Assembly (NCBI GenBank): GCA_963573315.1
Contig: OY752141.1
Span: 3,596,001-3,660,000 of the forward strand
DNA: 64,000 nucleotides
Source: Entomortierella parvispora
Taxonomy: Eukaryota; Mortierellomycota; Mortierellomycetes; Mortierellales; Mortierellaceae
Reading direction: 5' to 3'
The translations under genes and the position numbers were made by a program. Below the pieces are notes generated by a model. It was not told the origin of the DNA. It searched no databases and saw nothing but the letters and a program-made list of their open reading frames with translations. The stretch's first letter is position 1. Each line of letters opens with the position of its first letter. Of this stretch, positions 1 to 11,077 are shown piece after piece.

Positions 1-2345
1 GCTTTGTCATTGATCGTTCCTCATCCAGATATAGAGCTGACAATGGGGAAACGTGCAACGCAAGTAGAGAACTGTTGTTTCCTCCTTGTTGACCTCCTGC
101 AGATGGAGAAAGAGTTGAGGCGAGGTAGTGGTAAAACATGGACCTGTGTGGATGTTTCTTGGAAAGATGAATGCCATAACCCTGACTGAACGCCTCAAGA
201 ATCGTCCGTGATGATGAGCTGGATTGAGATATGGCAGCGAGTTTTGCAGATTTTCTAGGAGGCGAAGAGGGTCCTTGTTGTCGATCCTTGATGTCGTGTT
301 GAAAATGTGGTTGCTGAGCGTCCTTGTCATGCAGAGACTGACGATCAATAATATCCCTCAGCTGTGACCGAATACTCTTGGCCAGCCTCAGTTGACGAAT
401 ATTAAAGTAATTGTCGCTGCACCAGTCCTTGGAATAGTTGGCTTCTCTCCAGGCTTCAAAAACGTTTAAAAGTGTTACGTGATCGCCAGAGGGGTGGTAA
501 AACTGTGCATGGGCTGCTCGTGCTGCATCTTGTTCATCCTCTTTCCTTGGTAAATAGAAGGGTTCCTCCACCTAAAGTAAATACGTCAACACGATGATTA
601 AGATTGGCATCCATCATAGACAGCGAGAAGAATGATTGCCTCTTACCGAAAGCATAGATACTATAATTATAGCCTTTTCCAAACATCCTAACTTTTCTGC
701 CTCAACCAATGACCTTGCCAACAACGGGTTGACCGGAAAAGCGACCATGCCTTGTCCCACCTCAGTCATCTGTCCGAATCGGTCAATTCCTCCAATTAAA
801 TACAGTTCTCTCAGGGCCGCCTGTAGTTCCTCCTGCCGAGGTCGGTCCAAAAATTCAAACCCATTCACGTCCACGATCCCGAGTCTTTTCAGCGACAGTA
901 CGGTTCCTGTCAGTCCCGTTCTCATTATCTCGGGCACTGTTTCCTCCTCCATCTCATTCTCGAACGAGTCTCTAGAATACAGTCTAAAACAGATTCCAGC
1001 CCTGGTTCTACCAGCTCGACCTGCTCTTTGAGTTGCCGCGGCTTTAGAGATTGGAACTACCAAAAGCGCATCCATGCCTGTGCTGGAATCATACATCTTT
1101 TGTTTTACAAATCCGCAGTCGACGACGAATCGAATATTGGGGATCGTGACAGAAGTCTGGGCAATGTTGGTCGCAAAGATCACTTTTCGTTGATGGGCTG
1201 GCGTAGGGCCAAAGATTGCGGTTTGATCTAGCAGTTCCAGCGATGCATAGAGTGGCAAAATTTGTAGTTGGTCCAAGGTAATGTTTCGCCGTGTGGTGCG
1301 ACTGGACCCAGATTCTTCCCTTTCCTTATCCTGTACTGCTTTTCGTAGATCCTGACACGCCCTCTCAATCTCGTGTTGTCCTGTCAAAAACACCAAAATG
1401 TCGCCAACTTCTCCTGGTTGTACCTCTTTGTCAAGAATGTGCATGACCGTGTCCACAGATTTCGCCACATAGCCAGCCTTCAGCGATCCAATCTTGGTGG
1501 TGTCACGAGAGTGCAGGATCTCAACGGGATATGTCCTTCCTGGAATGGTATAGATCGGACATTCATCAAAGTAGTCCGAGAATTTCGTCACATTAAGAGT
1601 CGCACTCATGATCAAAAGCTTGAGATTCGGCCTCTTGGCTTTTGTCCTCTTCAGTAAACCTATGGAGCATTTTGAGTCCAAGTCAGAATTCACTGATCTG
1701 TGTATGACCTGTGTCGAGGCATTCCCTCCCATGGTTCTTACCAAAGAGTACATCCGTTTCTACTGTCCTTTCGTGCGCCTCATCAATGATCAAGAGATCA
1801 TATTTTTCCAGCATCGGATCCATAGTCGCCTCACGTAAGAGGACACCATCTGTCATGTACTTGAGTCGTGTTCTCGAAGTTGTGTTGTCGTCAAAGCGAA
1901 TGGTATATCCAACCGTATCTCCTACTCTGCAGTCGTATTCCTCTGCAACTCGCCTTGCGACTGAGATGGCCGCAATTCGTCTAGAAGAGACGTTCGATAA
2001 CGGAATGGGTAAGTCTGTGTTCATCCAACTTTATAGCGAGAAGAACGAACATAGTCTCGCTTACCGGGGCTGGGTCACACCCACATGCATGCTCCGGAAT
2101 TCCTCGATAACATAGCGTGGCAGCTGAGTCGTCTTTCCCGATCCGGTTTCTCCAATGACAACTAGGATGCCATTGTCGCGAATCGCATCCATGAGTCCAT
2201 CGCGGTGATCATAAATGCTATTACCAACGGGTGTAAATTAGATCGAAGTCAGAGACAAGTTTCATTAATTCTAGCCATCCATTGAAATCGATTAACCCTA
2301 CGGCAGCGCTTCCTGTTGTCTCCTGATTTCGTCCCTCGATGGCAT
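1..2345 (-). CDS. DEAH-box ATP-dependent RNA helicase, DHX40-like (3' end outside window)
   Basis: Five exons restore one reading frame: 2345-2302, 2217-2066, 1980-1742, 1659-647 and 571 to beyond position 1. The start ATG (2345) gives [17 protein letters not shown], a typical helicase beginning. Visible motifs are motif [10 protein letters not shown], motif II DEAH, motif [17 protein letters not shown], and motif [10 protein letters not shown]. The winged-helix/ratchet region follows, and exon 5 carries the start of the OB-fold region ([12 protein letters not shown]). The family unwinds RNA or remodels RNPs using ATP, in splicing, ribosome biogenesis or RNA turnover. The spacing and the segment [18 protein letters not shown] look closest to DHX40/DHX8-type members. 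I am sure of the DEAH/RHA class but not of the orthologue. The reading frame is still open at position 1, so the C-terminus lies outside the window. Confidence 0.93.
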
Positions 2346-2458
2346 TGTCCTTGTGGGTGGTCGTTGCGAGCAAAGTGGGAGGGAAAAAAAGTCATGGAGT
2401 TCACTTCATGTTCCTCGCTCAACAAATGCAGTCACTTTATTCACTTCTTTTGCCCGCT

Positions 2459-3627
2459 CTACTTTTTGAAGTCGTCGTGGTCCTTGTGAGCTACGAGAAG
2501 AAAAAAAATCAATGTTAGTCTCCCGCCAATAAACCACATTCAAAAAAAAGGGAGGACAACACCCCCTCGCATGGGACGTTACCTTTGTAGAACGGCTCCT
2601 GAATCTCGATGCCCTTGAGGATCGAGGCAACTTTTACCATCACCGTGTTATTATTGTCCTTGAGGTTGGACTGTAGGTTCCAGATTTGAAAAATGTCAGA
2701 GCTCCATCTCGACGATACCGACAACCCCAAGATCTCATCGCCCGGTGCAACACAGTCCTCAAGCTGTTCTCCCACAAGAGCCATCAATAGCTCTCGCCAG
2801 GCTAATGGCACATCTGGCTTCGCCACCCTGAACTTCCAACAACCACCGTGCTGATTACGAGCGTCCTCCCACAGCGGCTTTACACCCTGGTGCATAAAGT
2901 GAATCGAGCATCGAAGCGTCAGTTTCTCTGGCCCGATTATGTTGTTGTACGAGGACCAGAACGTCTAAGAAAAAATATCAATTGAAGTGAGAAATCAGGT
3001 CAGTCCAAGGCGCACTTTGACCCCCTCCATCATTTTCTGCAAGGTCAGGCAGTGACGGTCGAGCCCCTGCCGTTAAGGACTATACCTGAACTGTATTCAA
3101 GTCAGCAATTGCTTTCAGGTTGTCGGTGTAATGGTCTGGCGTCGTGTTGGCAACGAACCTACAGCACAGACACAGACCCTCTTCTTGGTCAATTCAAAGA
3201 TGAAAGAAAAAAAAGAGTAGGCAAACAAAATCCGAACCTTTCCATACCTGTCGTGCCAAAACACCCAGTGGTGTTTCAGAGGGAGCTTTGTGGAGAGCGC
3301 CGCTTTGAGTTCGGGCGACGCAGGAGGAGCGTCTGTCCTTGGGGCGCGTTTCGAAGGGAACGACGACGAAGAAAAAGACGACGACGGCGACGAGGATGCG
3401 GACGATGATGATGAAGACGGAAAGGGCTGAGGAGAGTTGGGTCGAAGACGGCTCTGCAATGGAGAGGACATCATCATGGAGCCGTTGTGGGGAAACTCAA
3501 GACCTCTACTTTCAGTGCCAGCTGCCCTGACCAGTCCTCCAAAGGCTCTTGGCGCTTGTCTTGTTCCTACTCCTGCTCCTGTTCCTGAACCTGCCAGCTG
3601 CTGTTGCGAGCCTATCGAAAATTCCAT
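2459..3627 (-). CDS. eIF4E-family cap-binding protein, class II (4EHP/eIF4E2) type
   Basis: Four exons (3627-3248, 3158-3086, 2964-2583, 2490-2459) give 288 residues. The first ~110 residues are a low-complexity Ser/Pro/Ala extension. The fold follows: HHWVFWHDR, then DHYTDNLKAIADLNTV, TFWSSYNN, HFMHQGVKPLWED and GGCWKF, and it ends YKAHKDHDDFKK. These Trp residues and the PLWED motif are typical of eIF4E. The position that is the first cap-stacking Trp in canonical eIF4E appears to be Tyr here (HYTDNLK), as in 4EHP-type proteins. Class II members bind the mRNA cap without driving eIF4G recruitment and often repress translation; that role is inferred from the family. The start ATG is the first in frame after the CT/poly-A-rich leader. 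Confidence 0.88.
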
Positions 3628-4397
3628 CGTAGAAATGACTATGGTCCAGCAGGCAAGAGTGTGGGTTGAGAAAGATTGGCAAAAAAAAAAAAAAAAAAAA
3701 AAAAAACGATTCAGAGCAGGTAAGAGACATGGTCAAAGAAAGATGAGTGCAATGCGTGTGGGCGGAGGTCGCCATGGCACTCTAATGGGGCTGAATTCAA
3801 CATGGCTGTTTCAAGGAACCTACCTACCTTCTCTCTGCTTTAAACGAACAATGGAGGGAGCGGGAGCGGGAGGAGAGGTCGTGGAGAGGAGAGTGAAGAG
3901 GAAGAAAAAAGAAAAAAGAAAAAAAGAGAGGCGGCGGACAAGTGCCCTGTCTGGTCCTGGGCTCAGCATGGGCGACTGGGAGGTCATGGACGTTGCTCTT
4001 TGCGCACAGCCCGCCTGCCCACCCGCATTGTGTCGGAAACAGAGCACAACACCCCTGCTTCTTTCCGTCCCACACGGCCACACGGCCACACGGACACTTT
4101 CAACACACAGACACACAACCAGATCTCAATCTGACCATAGACCGTGGGCACGTTGTTGGCCCTGAAGACGGGGGGACGATACTCAAACGTGATTTTCATT
4201 TGTGTTTATTGGTTGACAATCGTTGAGAGGGGTATATAAAAAGTACGGACAATGCAGGTGTCGACCGGTCTGGCGACTGAACGGAGGGCTTGGGTAACCA
4301 ATGCCATGGAAAACCAAAAAAAGTTTTAAAACTATGTAGAATATGTAAATAAAGAATGAACAAAGAATATATAACAAAAAGAGATGTTGAGGCTCCT
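3628..4397. other. Intergenic region between eIF4E-like 5' end and LRR gene 3' end, with poly(A) tract
   Basis: About 770 bp between two minus-strand genes. It contains a run of 26 A at 3681-3706, a purine-rich stretch near 3860-3935, and short CACACGG repeats near 4075-4095. ORFs seen here in several frames are low complexity and overlap each other. I see no convincing gene. The right part should hold the 3' UTR of the LRR gene and the left part the promoter of the eIF4E-like gene. Confidence 0.5.
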
Positions 4398-7300
4398 CTA
4401 GTCGCGTCCATGTCCTCGGTATTGACTGTGGCTGTCGCGACTGTCGCGATCGCGGCTATCATGACTATGGCGACTGTCTCGGTCACGACTACCCCGACTA
4501 TCGCCATCGCGGCCGCGATCGCGTTCGCGTTCCCGTTCACGATCAAACTCTCGATCGCGTCTCCGTTCCCGTTCGCGGATGACGGCGTCCATGGCGGCCT
4601 TATTTCTCTCGGTGGCGGCAACGATGCCCTTGATGGCCCGATCGAGTTGAGCAATCACTTCGGAGCTCATGTTTCGGTTTCGAATGTTTTGTGCAAGTCT
4701 CTCCTTCCACTCGCGCGAGTCTTTGCCGGTCGAGTTGCTGAGCATGAACCGCGTCTCTTGTTCCGTCTTGTAGCTCTCCAGCATGGACTCTTTCAGCATG
4801 TCTGTCTGCTTCTGAACATCCTTAACAGGAGCCTCAAAGTAGGTCAAAGTGCTATTGTAGAACCTGCTGCCTGTGGGTACATGTTCGGTTCCTCCAGGAT
4901 GGAACGCAGACAAGATGGCATTGAATCCATCAAGGGTCACCTAGTTTATAAAATCCAATAATCAAAAGGTCAGTTCCAATTACCCATCAAATGATTATGG
5001 ATTCTTTTTTGAGACATGCATGCACGCTTACATCGTTCTCATCCATATCCAACCAGATCAGGCTTTGGTTAAGGCAAAGTGCCTCTGCCAGTGCATGTGC
5101 TCCTTGATCGCCGAATCGATTCCGTCTGATATCCAGTCGTGTCAAATACCGACTCTGACCCACACCCTGGAAGGATCGCCACAGGTTCCGGCCCATGCGC
5201 GACGTCAGGTCCGAAGTTTCTTCGCCTCGGATCGACAGCTCTTCCAAGCGGCTGGAGGGAGAGCTGACCATCTGACCCAAGAACTGGCACGTTTCCACAT
5301 CCGGATCCCGGTTTGAGGCGAGGGAGACGGAGCTCAAGTCAAGCTTTTTAAGTGTCCAGTTCTGGCTCAAGGCTACAAAGAGCTGACGCAAGGACTTTTC
5401 ACTCCAACAAGTCTGTCGCAGCCCGAGGGAGGTGGCTGTTTCGCCACTAGTCAACACAGATACCAAGCTCTCTGGTAGATCGTTTCCATCCGAAAGGAGG
5501 TTCCGTCCTGCAAGGACCTCCACCTTGGTACTCCTACTCTGGCCGATCGCGTCCAAGAGGCTACCAAACTGAACACCATCCAGACCACATCCTTCCACTT
5601 TGAGCTGTTCCATGGACTGGAACCCTGGACCAGAAACCCAGGAAAGAATCTGGTCCAACGTCAAAGGATGAAGAGCCATACCACTCAAGTCCAGGGTCGT
5701 CAAGAACTCTCCGCAATTTGTTAACGCCTCGGCCATAACGATGGGCGCTTTGCTCCAGGAAGTTTCCGATAGGTTCAAATGTTGGAGGTTCATGGAGTGC
5801 TTTAAGAACATGTCAAGGATGTACGTGTTGACTTTGCTGTCTGGGTTGCCATGGATTCCAAAGGACTCGAGGCAATGAGTAGCCACATCGGGATTAGCAA
5901 CGAAGGCATGCATCAATTGGTTGATGCCGTCGCCGGTTATTTGACAATAACCAACGCTAAATCCCTGGAGCGTGCCCGCGTGCTTGACGATACCCTTGGC
6001 GAGAGTCATGACGTCTGCTCCATCAGACGCGTTGTTGCCGGACAAATCAAGGTATTCGAGGCGGAGGCCAGCAGTGAAGCCGTCTCGAATAGCTCGTCCG
6101 ATACTTCCGACTGTGCTGGTGTCTAAATTGCAGTTTTGAAGGTCCAGGTGTTGAATCTGTGGGTTGCCCATCACCAGCTCGTAAAATTCCTTGTCCAGTC
6201 GCAATCCGTAGCGAACGGTGCCATCCTTCAGAGTACGGGGTTTTTGGAGCGCTGCAAAGGAGATGTTGTTGAAGCTGATATGTTTGAACGTGGTGTTGAA
6301 CCGGAGAGCACGCAGCAGGCACTTCATTTCGTCCACAGAGTAATCACGTCGAGTCTCTGGAGTGTCACCTGTCTTTCCAATCTTGATGGTGAATCCTTCC
6401 ACCCGGACATTGCTGTAGATTTTGCGGTCGACATTCATAGCGTAGCACTCTGCTCGGAGTAGATCCTCGAAACCAAGGTCAGCCAGGTAATCCTTGGACG
6501 GAACTGGGATGGCTTTGGCCAGCGTATCAGACATGGAGAGTTCGATTCCTTTGCGACCAAGAGGGTAGAGCCATCGAAGACTTTCGACTCTTGCCCGGAT
6601 GGCAATGATGATCTCACGAGCCCTTGCCGAGGCAAAAGTCATAACGACCCTTCGTTGACGGAGAGCGGTACCAAAGCTGATGGAAAAGGTGTCGTCCTTT
6701 TCCCGGAAAATGATGGCCTTGGTGGAGAGAATAGGATACTGAAGAATAGCCCGTTCGTCCTTGAGGTCGTCCTTGGTGCTGCCGTTACCAAGATTATGAG
6801 GCAGAATATGGATAAAAGATTTGCCAATGGCAATGACAACAACCTTTCCTTCTAGCGGGACCTTGGCATCACTCTGATTGCCGTTTTCCTGCACAGGAAC
6901 GCCTTTGATCTTTTGGCTCTTGAAGTAGGCTCGCCACATCCCACCAGCAGTGAGTGCAGTGATGTCGTTTTCAGCCACGCTCTGAGGCAGAGCAATGTGG
7001 TCATCCCTCAACTTTTCTACAACCCACTGTCGTTGTCGTGTTCCCTTTGCCACCAATCCGGCTTGAGGTGCATGGTAGTTGCAGCCCTGTCGGAGGTCCC
7101 TCAGCCAAGTGTCAATGTGTTCGGGCAGCGGCGTGAAGTGCATCGTAGCGGGAAGCGAAGAGATCGATACCAGGTACTCGATCACGATCTGAAGATCAGA
7201 GCCCGCAGTTTGATGAGTGTGGACACCAACGACAGAGTTCAAGGACAGGATCCGGTTCTCTTTGACGATCAGGTTCGTTTGTTGAGGGGTTAGCATCTGG

Positions 7301-7596
7301 TGTCCTGTGGTGGAGGTCCATACAGATTGGTTCCCAAAGACCTTGGAAGCCTTCTCCATTGTCTTGTACCTCAGCAGGCTGGTGTTGGTGAGCATGAGGT
7401 ATTCCTTCACATCCTTGCGGAAGAGCGATCCCTCGGAGTGGGTGGCAGTGCCACCAAAGAGGATCAAGGTGTCGGGGGGATACTGCTCTTGTTTTGGCAT
7501 GAAGAACGAGTCAATGGGTACATGAGGATGTCCCTGATAGTAGCCCTCTGGTCGCAGAGCGATGGCCTCGGTGTTGAACCGAGGGGCAATGGACAT
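4398..7596 (-). CDS. RNI-like leucine-rich-repeat protein with PH-like N-terminus and RD-rich tail
   Basis: Two exons (7596-5032 and 4940-4398) give 1035 residues. The splice GAT|GTAAGC ... CTAG|GTGACC keeps the frame (DENDVTLDGF). The N-terminal third has short beta-rich segments such as KVVVIAIGKSFIHILPHN, consistent with a PH-like domain but not diagnostic. From about residue 430 there are ribonuclease-inhibitor-type LRRs (LEYLDLSGNNASDGADVM, LTRLDIRRNRFGDQGAHAL, LIWLDMDEND). After a helical stretch the last ~70 residues are almost only R, D, E, S and H. PH plus RI-type LRRs recalls CARMIL-like actin regulators, but I do not see enough to name it. The frame stays open upstream to an ATG at 7848. 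I chose 7596 because the extension is low complexity, but see the upstream Gln/Ser-rich ORF for an alternative spliced start. Confidence 0.8.
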
Positions 7597-7851
7597 CCTT
7601 GAGGGAAGAGAGTCATCTATGGTGTCGTTGGTCAAAGAGCCGAGGGATGGGGAAACGAGCGGAGAGAAAGAAAGTGGGGAAGGAAGAGTGAGCAAAGAAA
7701 AAATTAATTCGCTGGGCGCAATGAGGTGTGACTTGCAATCGCGTCGATCGACACACTGCAGCGCGTCGAGGAACGTGGCTCCGCTTGCGTCCCCTGTGCC
7801 CCTTTTGTCTTTCTGGTCTGTCCGAAGAAGGTCTGTTCTTGTGTCCACTCA

Positions 7852-8748
7852 CTACTCACTTGCCGATTGTTTGGCCCATCCCCCCCCCTTCCCCTTCATG
7901 CAGCTGCCCTGTTTTTTTTTTTTTTTTTTTTTTCTACTTTGTTTCTTACCAAGAGCCAAGGACGGAAAATCATCCGACAGGGATGATACGGTCGGTGTTG
8001 AGTGTGGTGAAGGAAGGAACCCTCCCTGCTGACCACTTCTTGCAGACACGGGAGATAACGGATATTCCATCGATTGATGTTGCTGTCGATGGATAGGCGC
8101 TGTTTGGATACTGGTGAGCTGGTGTTGTTGGTGCAGAGGTGTGCTTGAGAATCCCACGTCGGAATAATACTCTGAATAATCAGACTGCTCTTCCAAAAAG
8201 GACTCTGGAAGGGTCAACGGGGACATCATAGACATCATCAGTCCGCTCGAGCCCCCACCACCGTTCAAGCCTGGGGTCATCTGGGGTGTTCTGTATGAGG
8301 ACGCCACGGAAGACGCCGATGAGCTTAGCTGAGGAACTTGTATCGGTTGGGTATTGTAGCTAGGATGGTACGATATCGAACCTGATCGGAGGGATTCTTC
8401 TCTAGTCGAACTCAGTGCCGATGGTGGGAGTTGAAAGGTCAATGGGGAGGATGGTTGTGATGATCTTGGCGAAGGTCTGGATGAAGGAGGTGATGATGAT
8501 AAATACGAGTCGTACTGGTACTGCTGCTGCTGTCGCTGTTGTTGTTGTTGAAACTGCTGCTGGTAGTGCTGATAATATTGCGACCCCGACATGGTTGGTG
8601 ATGAAACCGAGCCTTGCCTCTGTCTGGGTGGCCGTTGAGGGATTCCATTCAAAACATTGCTTTGAATCTCGTCAGAGCTGTAGGCGACGTTGTGGATCTT
8701 GATGTGCTGCGGGGATCTCAGTCCTGACGTAGACATGGCGACACTCAT
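7852..8748 (-). CDS. Gln/Ser/Pro-rich hypothetical protein (possibly 5' exon of the LRR gene)
   Basis: A 298-codon ORF starts MSVAMSTSGLRSPQHIKIHN after a strongly CT-rich leader (8760-8920). It encodes a Q-tract region, then Ser/Pro-rich sequence, SDDFPSLALG and a Lys run. The Lys run is encoded by a run of 22 T on the plus strand (7912-7933). A good donor, CTTG|GTAAGAAAC, lies at 7950/7949. If used with the acceptor ACCATAG|ATGAC at 7617/7616, the frame continues into the LRR protein (SLALDDSLPSRMS...), removing a 333-nt intron. So this is either a separate small gene ending at 7852 or the first exon of the LRR gene. No domain is recognised. Confidence 0.5.
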   Translation of the reverse strand: MSVAMSTSGLRSPQHIKIHNVAYSSDEIQSNVLNGIPQRPPRQRQGSVSSPTMSGSQYYQHYQQQFQQQQQRQQQQYQYDSYLSSSPPSSRPSPRSSQPSSPLTFQLPPSALSSTREESLRSGSISYHPSYNTQPIQVPQLSSSASSVASSYRTPQMTPGLNGGGGSSGLMMSMMSPLTLPESFLEEQSDYSEYYSDVGFSSTPLHQQHQLTSIQTAPIHRQQHQSMEYPLSPVSARSGQQGGFLPSPHSTPTVSSLSDDFPSLALGKKQSRKKKKKKKQGSCMKGKGGGWAKQSASE

Positions 8749-9952
8749 GATAAGTAAAAGAACAAGAAGAAGGAAGAGGAAAGAAGGAAGAGGAAGAGTG
8801 AAGAGGACGAAGGAAGAGAGTGAGAGTGAGGAGAAGGGGTTGGAGTGGAGATAGAGGAATTGATACAGAAGGAAGAATGAACAGGAAGAAAGAGAGGAAG
8901 GAGTGTCTTTGAGGTTGGACAAAGCAGTAAGGACGGAAAAGAAGGTTAGTCCCCTTTCTGAGCTGCAACGGCACTGGAGCGTGCATCAACGTTATTCCCC
9001 TGCTTTTTCTTGTACTCACAGGCACTGGCAAAGATTTGACCACGCTCAAGTGTGGCGAGCAGACCTGAACCTTTAAGGAACTGTTGCAGAGGAGAGGGTA
9101 GCGAAATAACAGATAGAATTATTTTCCTGGAGGCTCTTCTGCTTGTCCAAGTGCCAAAGGGTTAATGGAGTGGTTTCGAGGGTTGAGTTGGTAAGTTCAA
9201 GGATCAAAGAAAAGAAAAGAAGGACAAGAAAAGTGTTCGGCCAGATGAGGCGTCGACAACGTCGGAGTACATGACCCGTGGAACATGAGGAACCTGCTGT
9301 AGATACTGTATTCCTCTTTGCTGGACGATGATGGGCTATGGCCACCAGCCAACAGAATTTGCCCGAGAGAGACAGGTGCAAAGTATGTACGACAGAGGGG
9401 ATTGCAACCTTGCTTTCCGAGTCTAGGCGGGTGACATGATTGTTGCACCGCCATGCTCTTGATCTGTGCCTGACGCTGCCTTTACTTTATTGCCTTCGAC
9501 TTTTTCGACTTCCTCTCTCCACCCTGGACAGATGGTGACACAATCAGCTCCTTCTTCAGTGCGTTCCTATTCCTCTGTGGAAGGCAGGAAAGTGTCTTGT
9601 CACAGTGGCATTCTGCATCCGATGCCTTTTGAGTCTGATGCGAGAGCATCGTCCATGTGCCATGGAACGCCGAAGGAGTGGAGTGTTCTCATGAATGATC
9701 ACAACGTAACACACGTTCGCAATTGCTCATCAATTGCGCCTGGAAGACATAGAAACACTGTCAGTTCAAGAATTGTGCAATCTCTCGCTCTTTGCCCACG
9801 AACCATGGCAGTCCCCATCAACACAGCAAACAAAAAGAGCTCATTCGGCTCTCTTGGGCGCGTAAATTCTTTGTGCCCGTTAAGAGTTCATTTTGGGTCG
9901 CTCGTCTTTCAATAATGGGCACGACCCAAGATTCTGCCGAGAGCGAGAAGCA

Positions 9953-10291
9953 TTAAAAAACAAGGTACATAGGTTTCGTCCGTTTTGAAAACGAAGATTT
10001 CTTTGAGGGGCTAGTCCGTGCAAGACGAATCCCACCATCATAAACGTTGATTCTTATCTGGCTCTTCAACATTCTGTTGGCCAACTGGGTTAATCGGGGA
10101 AAAATGTCAAGGCCACAAGAGTACTTGAGTAAGACATCCACATTCCACATGATGGTTTCCTTCTCCCAACGGCAGACAATATGAAAATCTAGAGCGTGTC
10201 CGTTATGCTGCTTTCGATCAAGAGAGCGTTTTTGTGCAAAAGGCGTGCCATCTCCAAGCAAAGTGGGGGTTTGTCCTTGCAGACCAGTCAA
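9953..10291 (-). CDS. Unrecognised ORF, possible gene relic
   Basis: An open frame of 112 codons with mixed, non-repetitive composition (segments RWEKETIMWNVDVLL and LANRMLKSQIRINVYDGG). A second minus-strand frame just upstream (10550-10218) overlaps it out of phase. This could be a decayed gene with a frameshift, or chance. No domain is recognised. Confidence 0.18.
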   Translation of the reverse strand: MTGLQGQTPTLLGDGTPFAQKRSLDRKQHNGHALDFHIVCRWEKETIMWNVDVLLKYSCGLDIFPRLTQLANRMLKSQIRINVYDGGIRLARTSPSKKSSFSKRTKPMYLVF

Positions 10292-10482
10292 TCTTCGGGC
10301 ACGTTGTCAATGCACTGGCACCGAGCACAGGCCAATCATCAAGAGCAACGCGCACATGTGCAACTCGTATTTTAAGGGGCGGATTTCTTTTGCTCACACG
10401 TTCGCAGCACCCAGGCCTGGAAAGCGGTCTGTAGCATGTAGCTGTCGTGTATGACTTGCTGTTTATTTGTTTATCCAGTTGC

Positions 10483-10536
10483 GAGTCTCTATGGTCTGCG
10501 GTGTCTCTATGGTCTGCGGTGTCTCTATGGTCTGCG
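10483..10536. repeat. 18-bp tandem repeat, three units
   Basis: Three consecutive 18-mers of the form G[AT]GTCTCTATGGTCTGCG. The second and third are identical, and a partial echo (ACTCTGCGG) follows. It lies in the gene-poor stretch. Confidence 0.9.
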
Positions 10537-10968
10537 ACTCTGCGGTACATTGCGGAAGCATGCCCAGGACCTCGTGGGAGAAAACTTCACAAGTTTTCCA
10601 AATTGCAATCGCCGAAAGAGAGGGATATCACGACGCCAGGATTAGCTAGGAGGAGCAAGGGCGTGTTGAAGACATTGCAAACAAAGCACGGCAGGCCTCA
10701 AGTTCAGTAGATTGCTGAATGTCGATGGTCGCCTTCCTATCGAGATGACTATCGTAGCTTCGTTCATAACTCGGCTTCTTGGCCACGCTTTCGTGCCTTC
10801 TTCCTAACAAGATTGGCCAAGATTTGCAGATCCAGGAAGAACTCTTGGCGGGGAGTGTGTGTGACAACGGCTCTTCTTTGAAGGCATCCTCTACAACACG
10901 CCTCTCAAAGGGCGTATCACACAAAGGCGTATCAAAAAAGACGGTTCAACGCCCAACGGCAGGGTTTG

Positions 10969-11077
10969 GTTCCTGACATGCAAACCTACGTTCCCGACAT
11001 GGCAGGGTTGCATTCCCGACATGGTAGACCTGCATTTTCAACATGGTAGACCGGCATTCCCGGCATGACGTTGTTGC
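10969..11077. repeat. Degenerate 22-bp tandem repeat, five units
   Basis: Five units of about 22 bp with consensus near ATTCCCGACATGGTAGACCT. The best-preserved copies are 11012-11033 and 11034-11055. Every unit keeps a CATG core preceded by GA, AA or GG. Flanking sequence shows short related pieces. Confidence 0.8.

Noticed and set aside
3437-4165. Plus-strand ORF of 242 codons spanning a Lys run
   Set aside because: It runs through a poly(A) tract and antisense to exon 1 of the eIF4E-like gene, and its composition is low complexity.
9466-9915. Plus-strand ORF of 149 codons in the gene-poor region
   Set aside because: No recognisable motif, no good start context and no splice partner. The length is within chance at this base composition.
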